From the NCBI GenBank assembly GCA_905250125.1, contig CAJNOL010000485.1:1-64000 (forward strand): DNA of 64,000 nucleotides. The letters run 5' to 3'. Positions 1-11,871 of this stretch are shown in pieces. Made by a program: the position numbers and the translations under genes. Position 1 is the first letter of the stretch; each line of letters opens with the position of its first letter. This stretch comes from Rotaria sordida (taxonomy: Eukaryota; Rotifera; Eurotatoria; Philodinida; Philodinidae). The notes under the pieces are model-generated. The model was given only the letters and a program-made list of their open reading frames with translations. It made no database searches and had not been told where the DNA came from.

Positions 1-721
1 ATTTCTCGATGGAAAAAAATATCTAATGGTTGAATTTTGCTGATGGGACCCTCGGCATGTACAAACGAAAACAGGCTGAATACTTACAAATAAAATCACG
101 ACTTTGTGCACAAGCGTCAATAGAAGCCACTCTATTATCGCTAACTGTCCAGGTAGTTTCCATTCGCTTTCCTTCTCTATCTTCTCCATGGCTAACACAT
201 ATTTTCTCTGAACTTTCCAGTGATTATCTTTCTCTTCTGTTTTTCTTCGCAGTTGTTGTTGCTATCTTCTCTTCCCGTTGATCTTGTTTATTTTTCGTAG
301 AACTCACGTATTTTCGAAGAAAGGGTGGGTGTGGATGTGAATGTTTTCTTCTATACACTGACACCTACACCCACACCCATACAGCAATTATAGCCTTATA
401 TGAAAGATCTTTTGTTCAAATTCATAGACGAAAATATGACTTGATATATTCGTTTATTAATTTCATTTTTTGAGTTTTTGATATGAATGAAAATGTATTT
501 TCGGTTATAAAAAAAAACAAAAAATATATATAAATATTTGGATGCAAACCAACAGAAAACAATAAAAACAAGGGTAACTTTATCCGAGTCGTCAGAAACA
601 TGAATAGTTGACTTCTGTGCATTTTGTTTGTGGATCAATACCAACACCATAAACTGGTAAATATCGATAAAAACATCTGAAAAAAATATATATATTAAAT
701 ATATTCAAAGATTTTTTTCTC
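1..721. other. AT-rich stretch without a supported gene
   Basis: A frame at 30-170 ends at a possible donor (CAG then GTAGTTTCC at about 166) and could be an exon, but nothing in it is recognisable. At 325-388 an imperfect hairpin pairs a GGGTGGGTGTGGATG arm with a CACCCACACCCAT arm. The rest is low-complexity A/T. Confidence 0.4.
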
Positions 722-976
722 TTGTCTTACTTAATTCTTATTAAAGATGAATTATATGGGCTAAAATCCAAATTCCACATACATGGTCGGTTCTTTTTTC
801 GAGATGCATCATTTATATTTGATATTTTTGCATTGTCTACACTTGATGACCGACTTATCACTGATGGTCTTCTTTTAGTACCAGCAGAAAAAGAATCACG
901 TAATAAATTTTTTGATGATTTATCAACTTTTCCTGATGAAGAATGGCCACTTGATAATAGATTTAGTAATGACTAA
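722..976 (+). CDS. possible terminal exon of an unrecognised protein
   Basis: An open frame of about 77 codons follows a polypyrimidine tract and a plausible acceptor (AG at 745-746) and ends in TAA at 974-976. The peptide is rich in D, F and K and ends in an acidic stretch with EEWPLDNRF. Its codon use resembles the other exons in the window. I see no clear exon before it, and the 450 bases after it carry many stops. It could be the last exon of a gene, or a relic. I do not recognise the family. Confidence 0.3.
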   Translation: MSYLILIKDELYGLKSKFHIHGRFFFRDASFIFDIFALSTLDDRLITDGLLLVPAEKESRNKFFDDLSTFPDEEWPLDNRFSND

Positions 977-1464
977 AAATTAAATCAATAGTTTTTCATT
1001 CAATGATTTATTGATCAGATCTTTTCAAATAGTTTTAACTTAGGAAAGCAAGATAACAGATCAAAGAAGCTTTTTTGATCAAGACTTAAGTTATTTCTTC
1101 TGATGAAGTTATAAGATTTATTTTTGAATTCTCTACTAGTACATTAGATGAGTTATTCATTAATTGAAAATCATTTTTACTAGAATGGAAACATTTGAAA
1201 AGTGATATCAAAAGTATGATTGAAAAATTTTCTCCTACATATTCTTATCGATAGAAATATGAAGTTCTTCAAACCTTTAGATCTACTATTTTCCTATCAT
1301 ATCAATAAAATAAACGATCGTAGAATAATCAATAATGAAAATCATTCTTTAGATTAAATGTTGCTGATCTATAAATGATTTTTATCCTATACTTATGAAG
1401 GACATTCCCTAGTTGATTAATCGCTTTTAAATTGGGATTATGTATATCATGTAGAGCCATATGA

Positions 1465-1968
1465 ACCATGAATATCCTGAAAAGAGTTCGAGCTCCTGAC
1501 TTATTGCTGTAGAGATAGTGTATTTATACGAAATTTTTTAACTCAATGCTTTGGCCTCTCCCCCAGGAGCACTGGAACAACTTATTTTCGAATTTCGACT
1601 GAAAACTTTGCGTAGAGACAAACTTTAACCGAAGTAGTTCATGGCGAGAGTTTCAGGTTTTTTGTTGTTCATATCCTAAGATATGACTATAATAAGTACA
1701 TGTCTTTCGCGCATTATTCATATGCATCGACACCTTCGTTCTTATTTCACGATAGGAGCAAATCAAACGATCCTAAAACTTTCACAATAAACTATTCTTA
1801 TTAAGCTCTATCTCTATACAAAGTTTCAAGTCGAAATTCGACTATCAGTTTTCCTGGCGTTCCAAACAAGGATCACGGCATTGGGTTTAGAAAATATTGT
1901 AAACGTGCAGTATCTCCGTAACAATAAGCTAAGTGTTTGAACTCTTTGTCAGAGAATTCATAGATTAA
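1465..1968. mobile_element. foldback MITE, family A copy 1
   Basis: The left arm (about 1465-1530, with GAAAAGAGTTCGAGCTCC) is repeated in inverted orientation at about 1900-1965. Inner segments around 1590 and 1830 also pair, through TCGAATTTCGACTG-like sequences. The same arm sequence recurs at 50004-50060, so this is a dispersed family and not a chance palindrome. There is no coding capacity. It lies directly beyond the last exon of the CERKL-type gene. The ends are approximate and no clean target duplication was resolved. Confidence 0.65.
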
Positions 1969-1981
1969 AATTCATCTAATT

Positions 1982-4900
1982 CTAAGTTTTCATATGACTT
2001 ACTCTTGCCGGTCGAAGAGTTCCTCCAAGTGATTTTCGACTTTTTTTCTGTTGTTTTTCATCATCAGGTTCTCCTCCACGAGCACTAGATGGGCGTGGTA
2101 AACGTATTTTATCTTTTTTCAATTTTAATGATTGAAAAATTCCACTACGACGAAGTGATGTTGTTGAACCATATGGATCAACTTGTGGACTATCCGTATC
2201 ATTTTCTGATTGTTGTTGATGACGATTTTTTGAACGAACTGATGATGAGTCTATAGTTTTTGATGATTGACGTCCATATTGAGAAGATTCTGGTGTTTGT
2301 TCATTTATACGATGATGAAGACGACGATGACGTCGACTATCTTCTGAGATAGGTGCACTTGGTGGACGAGGTTCATGTCGTTGTAAACTGGATGGTTTAT
2401 TTTCATTATCAGACATATCCTCATTGGATGAATCATCTGACAGTGATGAATCTAAATGATTATCAGTAATTGATATCCCATTGAAAAAATTATCAATTGA
2501 TGATTTAAGTTCAATTTCAACTTCTTTTGCTCGAATTAACTTTGTAAATGAAAGTTCAAACTAAAAATTAAAAAAGAAAATAATCATATCTTGATATGTT
2601 TTCGTTTCTGTATACTTGATTTTTTGAATTTCCATTACGTTTAACATAACGTAGAAATTCTTTACGTGTAACTGGTTCAATTAAAATTAAATCAAGTGAA
2701 CCATTAGCTAGATGACCAAATTTTGATAAACCTTGTGGTGCAAATGACCATAAATTAGCATTTGTTAACACAGCTACTTGTAAATATTCATTTTGAAGTA
2801 TTTTCCAATTTTTTTCTTTTTCATTAGATTGATTAGAAATTTTTCCAGCTGATGATAAGCGATTATTACTATGATCATTATTTGAGAATGATGATGATTT
2901 TTTTCGTCTATTTATTTGTTGTACATGAAAATTATCAAAAGTTTTGACTTGATCATCACTTTTTTCTTCTGGTGCTGGAGTACATGATGAACAACTATAA
3001 AATATAGACAAAACAATCACCAAATAAATAAATAAATGTTCTTTTCTTTTACCCTCGACAGCAACGACTCATCGGTCCAGTATCTTGATATACGGGAATA
3101 TATCTTATTTCCATTTCAACTGGTCTATTGAATAAAAAAAAGATGAAATTGAGATCGGAAATAATCAATGATTTCAATTATGTTTGAAATCAATATGTAC
3201 CGAATCAGACTAATTGTAGACTTTGTTCAATTTAACATTCTCCTATTTGATCAAATCTATTGTATGCTAGATGATAAACTTGTGTCATGTTTCTGATTTC
3301 GAACTTACTAGTTCGTGACATACATTTGTTGCTGTAATTCATTTATATAATTAAACAAGAAGAATTGGGTATTAGTCCGATTCTCCGTTCAGAGCTACTA
3401 TCTGATGACTAACCAGGAAATGAGTGAACATTTCTAAATCTTATCAAAATAGATTTTAACAAGATTTTAAATCAATATCTGGATTCAAAGAGATCACATT
3501 CCGTTTTCTTGTATGGTCATACTTTGTTATAAGAAGGGTAGTGGCAGAATTAGAAAAGCAACGGTCATTTCTCTCTTCTGAACTTGTCCCAAAAGAATAA
3601 AGAGTTTTTTCTTTTGATTGTGACTATTCTCTAGTTCCGGTGTTATAGGAGGAAAGATTCAGATATTCATTCTTAACGCCTCTTCCGATAGTTTGGGACA
3701 TAATATATTGCTAAAACCGTTTCATTCATACCAATGGTATATTTCTTGTGTTTCTGATTTTAATCTTTCAAGCATTGCGCACTGAAAGCAATTTTTATTC
3801 TTTATTGAAAATTTTGTTACACTTTTGTAGACAAAAATAAGCTTACTGTAGGTTTTTATGTGAAGCCGCTTTTGAAAATGATTTTTTAATAATGGTTTTT
3901 GTACTATGTAAACTATACCGTGGAAAATATTTCAAAACATTAGCTGGATAACCAGCACCAGCACTAAAATTTGCTGTAACAAAATCATAATTAATATCAA
4001 ATATTGCTGACATATCAATTTTCATTTGTTGATCTAACATTTCAAATAAAAGACAATAGATTAAATTAAATTTATTATCTTACTAAAAAGTAAATGTAAT
4101 ATAGGTGTACAATGATCTGTATTGCCATGTATTGTATTACAAATAATATTGGTTGTACCTAGAAAAAAAAATATTGATTTAAATTAGAAATTTTATTTCA
4201 TTTCATTTTTATAATTCTACCATCAGGAACAATACATATTGGAAAAGGTATTGATGGTAAATCATGTTCCATATCTAATCTATATTAAACAAAAACGAAT
4301 ATTAATCATTATATAATGAATTATTTTACCTGGTTCGATTTTCTTTTGCTAAATAATGAATTAATCCATTAATAATATTGATTACTGATCCATCGCCGCC
4401 AATAATAACTAAACTAATAGAAAAAAAAACAACAGATTCATCAAAACAAAACAAAAAAAGAACTACGAAAATTTTTTCATACCCATCTATTGAATTAAAA
4501 TCACCTTCAAAATTCTCTAATGCTTCATTAGCACTACATTGATCATCAATTTCTAAATAAACATACTGAAGAATTAAATTAATTCTTTTACGATATACCT
4601 ATATATGTTATTTTATGCTGGGCTCTTTCTAACGTTGTTTTTACTTTTGTCGAATATGTATGTCGAGTACGTCTTGAACCAGCATATGGATTCAACATAA
4701 CAAGAATATGACGTGATGGTCTACCTAAGAAATAGAACAAATCAAATTATTCTTATGCTTTCAATTCTACATACGTTCAGAAACCATTTTTGATAATAAT
4801 TGATACCATTGTTCAATTATAGTAGGCTGAACACTTTGAAATATAACAAGTATTTCTTGTAAAATACTATCTTGCGTAGTTTGATAAGAATGTAATTGAA

Positions 4901-5556
4901 AACCACGCAAAACTGAATCTTGAGTTGACGTTGCCGAAGGCATCGTTGGTGTACTAATAGAATTTAATGTAGATACAGAAGTACCAGTTATAGTTTCAGT
5001 ATTTAACGACCAATTTTGTTGAGTATAAAGTGGTGTAACTGCATAAACATTTTGGAGATTAATTGAATTCACATTATCTCGATTTGCAAATTTTTCTCGA
5101 TGTGTAGATTTTCGTCGATTAGTTTCTTCATGAGGAACTAAAGAAGAAATAAATATGTATAAATCAACATTTAAAATCTATATTCAATCTCAACATACTT
5201 TCACCAGTTACAGTTGACCAACTTAATGTATCATTTTCTAATATAACTTCAACAGTAATATTATGAATTGTAAACAAGGCACGTTCATAACATTTATCTG
5301 AATTAACATCAGTAATATTTTTATCTATAATTTGATTGGATAATATTAAATGATTTTCTTCTAATATTTCTTTATTATTCTGTTTTTCCTTATGATTATT
5401 ATCATCATCATCGTCATCATTTCCAAATGCTAATTTCACTTTAACTATATATAACAACGAAATAGAATTTCGAAAACAAAAAAATATAATTCTAAACAAA
5501 CCTGGAGGTGGTGGTCGACGTCGACGTGCTCTAGCAGACATTGAAATAGCTTGCAT
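1982..5556 (-). CDS. ceramide kinase-like protein (CERKL type), 12 exons, about 764 aa
   Basis: Exons on the minus strand: 5556-5502, 5444-5199, 5137-4775, 4724-4599, 4552-4483, 4413-4330, 4279-4221, 4158-4084, 4033-3847, 3124-3053, 2994-2616, 2560-1982. The order fits the CERK/CERKL family: a divergent N-terminal PH-like region, then the diacylglycerol-kinase catalytic fold with ILVMLNPYAGSRRT, IIGGDGS (residues about 290-296, the nucleotide-binding GGDG loop) and a VPDGTTN segment where relatives have IPAGSTN. Next come APQGLSKFGHLANGSLDLIL and the FELSFTK strand. CERKL fits better than CERK because the cysteine cluster is weak and ANGSLDL replaces GDGTFDL. The enzyme family phosphorylates ceramide or related lipids, but CERKL's own activity is debated. 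The C-terminal beta-strand module with DGE/DGD is not seen. A strong GTAAGT at 2002 suggests that splicing to a further exon is possible. Intron 4 is only 46 bases. Confidence 0.8.
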
Positions 5557-7824
5557 TCTCTACAAATAAATAGAAACAAAAGGCAACAACCGTTTTCTAT
5601 GCTTCTTTTTTTTCTTTCTTTCTCGTGCAAACAAATCGTTTTCATATGACGCATCTCACTATGACGAAAAAAAACACACGAAATATACAAAGATTCACTT
5701 TTTAACCTAACCTCATCGAATATACATACATATATATATATATATATATAGTAGTTGTTAGTCTTCAGCAGTACAAGCATTCGATAAAAATGAAAAACTT
5801 AAAATTAACGATCGATCGAAATGATAGAACAAAAAAAAAGAGAAAACGACATACAGAAAGGCAGACAACAGAATGAAGTCGTCATAGGAGACAACAATAC
5901 GGTACTTTGATTTGTTCGTTCGTTCTTTCGTTTGTTGATATATATATATATATAGGAGTATATGCTAACCGGTGAGCACTACCAAAGCAACAACAGACAA
6001 GTTGAAAGAAATAAAAGAAAAAGAGAAAACTGAGAGAGCGAAGTTATAATTCTTTTAGTGTTGTCGAAGAGAACGTTATTCATGTAATTTTTTTTCAAAA
6101 TGAAGAAAGAGAAGGAAAAGAAAAAGAAGGAATAGAATACATTCAAAAATGTTGCTGTACTGATGATGATTGCACTTATTCAAGGTTACTTCTAGTGCAT
6201 CTTAATTGATGGTTAGTGTTTTTTTGTTTTCTTGTTTCATATTTATTAATTCGACAAATCTGATTATTTCTTTTCTCTTACGTATTTTAATGTACTTTTA
6301 CTTCTAAAAAGTTATTCTTCAAATTTCATTAAAACTTTTGTTTTTTATATTGATTATTTACATATTTTATATTCATATAGTTCGACGAGATAAGAATATA
6401 TATCAATTTGCCTTGGGTATCTGTAAAATAGAAAAGTGCAATATATCAGTCTCTTTCGAAGAAGTCTACGTTGATAGAAAAAGAATATACTATACTATTT
6501 CCCTGCTAATTTTCTAGATTGACCAATGCAACACCAAACTTGAGCTATAACACAATTCAATCATGATTTCATATTAATTTTTTTTTTTGAAGTTGCCTTA
6601 ACGGAAGTTAATTATGTACATTGAAAAAAAACGATTCAAAAGAAAAGAGTAGAAATAAATTTTTCTTCAATATGTCAGTTTAGGTAAAAGCTTACTTAAA
6701 AAAAATGGCAACGTGTTTTTCTTGCTTAAAATACATTAGATAAATGCAGGTAATATTTAATTGCATGCATGCTATTTTGAATTTATTTTATGTAATATAT
6801 GCATTAGAAATTAAATAGATTGACAAATGATGAAGTCAACTGATTATATTAAGATATAAAAAATAATTTTCGTATTATCATTAGAGTGATTAAAGAATTT
6901 GATTATTCTTTTACCGGAAACACTCGTAATAATAGGTGTTTAAATCTTCTAATTTGATGAATTGAAAGTATAACATGCATGAGAATATTTTTCTACTTTA
7001 AATAAGGTGTCAGGTTAAGTGCAAATGCTATTAAATTCAACATTATATTTAAATACTTCGTTACTATGACTAATTCAATGTTTTTTTTTCATTTCTTTGT
7101 GTTTGTTTATTCATTGATGTCAGAAAAAAAATTATATTTTTTGTGAGGTCATATTTAAAACAATTTTCTAAAATCATAACTATACAAAAATATCATAGTT
7201 TTCAATAGCATGGATCACTAATTGTAGACATATGTGTAGATGTATTTTTACCATACATCGGTATACATCTTACAAGTAACAGACAGTTCGATTCAACGGA
7301 CTTTTTTTTTCCATTATATTCTTTTTCAAGTTTACTTTATATTTTCAGGCACCAAATAACATTATAGAACAATCAGATGATCCTATACATGGATTGTCAA
7401 GTTGATTAATCCATGTTAACATTTGTTTTTGACATATCGTACGTCTTCCCAAATGACTGTAATATTAATCATAGGTTTACCTATGAGTAGTCTGTTGATA
7501 AGGTTTTAGTTATAAAAGAAAAAAGTAAATACTTCTATGAAAAAGCAAATATGACGCTGATTATTTTCGATATTGTTTGTTCAATATAAAAGTAAGATAA
7601 AATAAATGCATTTATATTTACACACGATAATGCGCTTTTAAATCAAGTAATACACTTTTTGTTCGCATTTTTTTTCATCGATTCATTATACAAAAAGGTA
7701 CTGGAATAACACACATGTTAGAATGCCGCAGTAAATTATATTTTAGTATTTTTAAATTAAGAGGATAGGTATTATCAACAATGAAAGTCATAGAATGTTG
7801 TTATATTTGGTTTGACACATACTA
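5557..7824. other. intergenic, 5' flank of the CERKL-type gene
   Basis: No gene is supported. There are (TA)n runs at about 5731-5750 and 5939-5954 and many poly-A/T tracts. The segment 5557-6100 probably holds the promoter of the minus-strand CERKL-type gene. The remainder shows no recognisable motif. Confidence 0.5.
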
Positions 7825-8925
7825 TAGTAACTACGAAAATTGTTTATACAACTGCAAAAAAAAAAAAATTTGTTCCCTATTGACAAATTGTAGTTATGGA
7901 AACTGTTGATGATAATATTTGCTCTCAACACCAAAGTACCCACTCAAGTCTTAATTATGTGTCAAATGAACTTCTACAAAGTTTGTCTTAGAACATAGTC
8001 TGTTCAAACTGGAATCTTCGGTTTTTCTGAGCTTTGAATGGACTTTTATTGAGTAACATACTAATTTTTTATACGAATCGGAAACACCGATACACTGTGT
8101 GAATAAAATAGTGATGTTGAAATGCAATGTAAAACACGATTTTTGCGTAAATGAATCATAATATTTTTTCAGTCTCGTTAAAAAATAATCAACTGGAGAT
8201 GAGTTGTGTTGAACTAAACTCAAGATAAGCTTCATATTCGAATAGAGTACATCGATTTGTAGCAGAAATACATGAAACTGAGAGTTTGTTGACCTATATA
8301 AGATGAACCAATTTTTTCCACGCTAAATGATTCACACGGATTTGGGTGCAAACGGTAGGTACTGAGCAGTAAGTTGTCGTACTGTACTCGTATTCAGCGT
8401 CAAGGAGACTGGTTGGTTCTTTTTTGCACCAACGAAGCTCCATTGTTTATATTTGTTTAGCTTTACCAAACATAATTTTCTTTGTCAGCCGAGTCCGCAT
8501 GAGAAAAATTGATTCAATCTTATACAGATCAACAAAACTCTCGATTTCATATATTTCTGCTACAAATCGATATGTTCTATTCGAATATGAAATTTATTTT
8601 GAGGTTAGTTCAACACAACTTTTCTTCGGGTGCAATGCCACAGCTTTACTTACGCAGTTTATCTGTATCCTCAATTCGTGTCAAACATTAGTATATTACT
8701 CAATAAAAGTTCATTCAAAGCTAAGAAAAACGAAGAAACTCTAGTTTGAATAGGCTATGCTCCAGGAAAAACTTTGTAGAAATTCATTTGACACGTAATT
8801 AAGGAGTGGGTGAATACCTTAGCATTGAGAACAAATAATGTTACCAACAGTTTTCATCATCACATTTTGTCAATGAAAAACAAAACTTTTTTTTGCAACT
8901 GTCTCAAAAACCGTTGTAACTGAAA
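7825..8925. mobile_element. long-terminal-inverted-repeat element (about 1.1 kb)
   Basis: The left arm, about 7825-8290, pairs with 8500-8925 over roughly 400 bases. Examples are GTCTTAATTATGTGTCAAATG against CATTTGACACGTAATTAAGGA, and GATTTGTAGCAGAAATA against TATTTCTGCTACAAATC. The central 200 bases are unpaired. The short frames inside are mirror images of each other, as expected of a palindrome, and are not genes. The ends fade gradually, so no target duplication was fixed. The arm divergence indicates an old copy. Confidence 0.75.
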
Positions 8926-10697
8926 TATCGATAAGCTCTTATCATGTTTCTTAGAAAACAATTTCAGAACAAAATCATAAGTTGAAAATACCAGCATACA
9001 GACTAGAAGTGATGGGCTACATATTGGCGTGACTCCGAGGTCTTGTAGCTCATATGTCTTATTCACAAAATTAATAAATTATATAATATCATTAGAATAA
9101 AAATCAATGCTTGTTTAGAAAAAAAAAAGATTTTTTATTGAATAATAGTTCATTCAAACCATGATATTAAAATACTAGTGAACATTTATTTCTTACACGA
9201 TTGAATTGCAAATTAAGTCAAATTTATTTTAATAATATAATAAATCTATCGTTTGTCATCAACACTTGATCACATTATTCTATTATATTTAATTGAAAAA
9301 TTTCACAAAGTAATATTTTTCCTTTTTGCAAGTAACGAACCTGTTCGAGTGTATATGATTATTAATTTAACCACTTACCAGGGATCCAAATTAACTAATC
9401 ATTTCCAGACTTGATCTGTCTGTGAAGAATTGAACATCTTCTTTTCCTTCCTTAGAAATATTATTATATTATAATAAAAAAAAACCTGTATTCATAGAAA
9501 CAAAAGACAAGTAACTTATCAAAATTAATAACTGGCTGGCTAACGAGAGAACCTCATCAGTTGCTCCTTTCCGATTTCAATGATTTTTTTTTGCCTATAG
9601 ATACTACATAGTGTTCTAATAAAAATCCTAAAAGAATTTGAATTCCTATTGATATTTGACTAATCTATCGAATTTTTAACGTTTATATTTTCTAGAAATC
9701 TCTGCATGATCTCAGGTTTTCGGAAAATTCGTATTTTAGAATTTTGATCTGAAAATGAAGCTGTCAAAAAATCCATGTTGTATAGACTATCCGTGAAAAA
9801 GAGTCTATATCTTGAAGAAACTTCTGTTCAAAACTTCTGAATTTTTTTATGAAAGGTAATGTAGTTGAGTTCTCCATATGCACAAAGTTTTGGGATCAAA
9901 TTTCACAAATACAAGTTTTCTGAAAGCATGAGATCCCTAGAAAATAGACATATTAAAAATTCAATAACTTAGTCAAAACTCAATAGGAACTCAGAAGGAG
10001 ACATCTGAAGAGGTTTCCTCGTAAGTGATGGGGTCACTTTTGTCAGGTGATAGCATAATAATGCTATGCTTGAACTGCAAGGATATAGAATTTCAATGAT
10101 TATGGTTGACTCGATATGTGTCACAAGAAGTCACCTATATAAACCATAAAACAAGAGGAATCATACGAAATGACTCAAAGTGACTTGATAACTAAATATA
10201 AATGGTTGCTATTTTCCCAAACCCGAAATGTAAGATGAGTAGATCATACACCGATTGTGTTTCTGTTTTGATAAACTTTTTAAATAGATATAAAGAAAAA
10301 ACCAACATCTTACGCAATATACCGAAATGAAACGAGTATCTTTAAGATCAATATGTTATCAAGTCTGCCTGAGAAGACTTAACTGATAAGACACGACAAC
10401 TACAAATTTAAATTTCCAGCAAATTCAACATTCTCCATACAGACAAATAAAATGAAGCTGTGAAAATAATTTTTTTATATGAAATAAAAATCTGATAGAA
10501 AATTAGTCTATCTTTATTCAAGCATTGATAATCACGTCTAAAGAAAATACACATCAAATAAAATAAAAATCTTAATTAAATAAAAAAAAGTAACAGCAGC
10601 CAGTTCATGATAATAGATTGCTATTACATAACATCTTCTTGACTAAAAATCCAATTAGAAACTCACTAATTGATACAATTTCTATTTTGAATATATC
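8926..10697. other. intergenic, nothing recognised
   Basis: AT-rich with frequent stops in all frames. I found no splice-supported exon, tRNA-like element or clear inverted repeat. Confidence 0.4.
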
Positions 10698-11871
10698 TCA
10701 ATTAGTGTTTTGTTCTTGACGTCGTTTTATTTCATCCGAGATAAGTTGTTGTTGTATATGTACAGGCAAAGCAATATTCAGATTGAAAATAAAAGGAAGC
10801 ATTGATCGAGATATTCCTATAAAATCAATCAAAACTTTAATAAATATTGTATCATTTACTACGTATAAATTTTCGTTTTCGGATTTATGAAATTCAGTCA
10901 AAGGAAAAAATTTTGGAATGCCCGATGCAATATTCATTGCTGAACATGGCCGTTGAAAACTTATACTATTAATATCAGGTCGAAAGGTATCAATGATATG
11001 TTTAGGTTGTATTGTTCCATTTGTTTCAATCATTGTTCGCTGGTCAAAAAGGCAAAATGATACTCGATAAGAAAATGGCCATTTCAACAATGCATCATAC
11101 GGGCCACGAAGAATTACAAGAAAAATTGATATATGTGAACCTCGTGCTGTACCATCGCCGTTAAGATAAAGGCGAATGCATAGTTTATATCCGATAGTTG
11201 ATGTGTAGAAAGCAGGCGAGTAAATACTGGTTTGTCGTTCGGATTGAGCATCATATGTCTTTTCACGAACATTAATTATTTTCCAAACTATCGTTCCATC
11301 GGGTCCTTCTTTTATTATTTGACTTTCATCTGCTACTTGTTGCTCAAACATTGTGATGTCTTGTCTCAAAATATTTTGATTAAGTGATATTGTATCACGA
11401 TAAGCTTTTTCCAATGAATTCGTTGTCTGAATATTATTCAATTCTTGAAGAAGAGTTGAATTTTGTTGATCACATTGAAGCATCTCGACGTCTGTTTGAA
11501 TAAGTTGGTCATGAATTGTTTCTGTATTTCTTGTTACTATTGATAGTTTTTCGTAATTTTCTACTAATGAAGTTTTTTCTTCTTTCATATCTATATCGGC
11601 TTCGGAGTAAACACCATTCATACTTTCCATAATTGACTGAGTACATCTGACGAGACTTTTTTGATGTTGTTCTGAAGTATAATGTTCTTGCAATGAACTC
11701 TCATTGAGCTATAAATACATTAAAAAAAAAAGTTCAATGTCATTGAATTGTTATTTAAAACTACCTGTACATCTCTACAATCATAAACAGCTAATGGACA
11801 TGTTCTTTTGTTAGATGCATCAGACGTGCTATGAATGTTGTCACATTTATTCGAAACTTCATCCATTAGAT
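10698..11871 (-). CDS. TRAF-type protein: last zinc finger, coiled coil and TRAF-C/MATH domain; 5' end not found
   Basis: Two exons, 11871-11765 and 11708-10698, are joined in phase 0 through a 56-base intron. The first carries CPLAVYDC, like the final TRAF zinc finger, completed by histidines after the junction. About 110 residues of heptad-like coiled coil follow. The C-terminal 200 residues are a TRAF-C (MATH) domain: GTIVWKI, IYSPAFYTSTIGYKLCIRLYLNGDG, WPFSYRVSFCLFDQ, SFQRPCSAMNIASG and NDTIFIKV. TRAF proteins trimerise through this region and bind receptor tails in NF-kB/JNK signalling. The first exon starts after an acceptor (TTTCAG) in the middle of a codon, so an upstream exon is expected. 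No RING finger was found in the 4 kb upstream. It is either a RING-less TRAF or has a distant 5' exon. Confidence 0.8.

Noticed and set aside
30-281. 83-codon plus-strand frame at the left edge
   Set aside because: Possible exon up to about 166 but no family, no start and no partner exon in the window.
325-388. Telomeric tract
   Set aside because: Contains TGTGGG-like words but is a single imperfect hairpin, not a tandem array.
396-650. Minus-strand hydrophobic frames
   Set aside because: Low-complexity A/T translation, overlapping alternative frames, no splice or family support.
5445-5780. 111-codon minus-strand frame
   Set aside because: Runs through intron and exon 1 of the CERKL-type gene in another frame and includes a TA microsatellite.
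8424-8744. 106-codon frame with a mirrored 94-codon frame at 7951-8235
   Set aside because: Both arise from the two arms of the same inverted repeat, so they are not genes.
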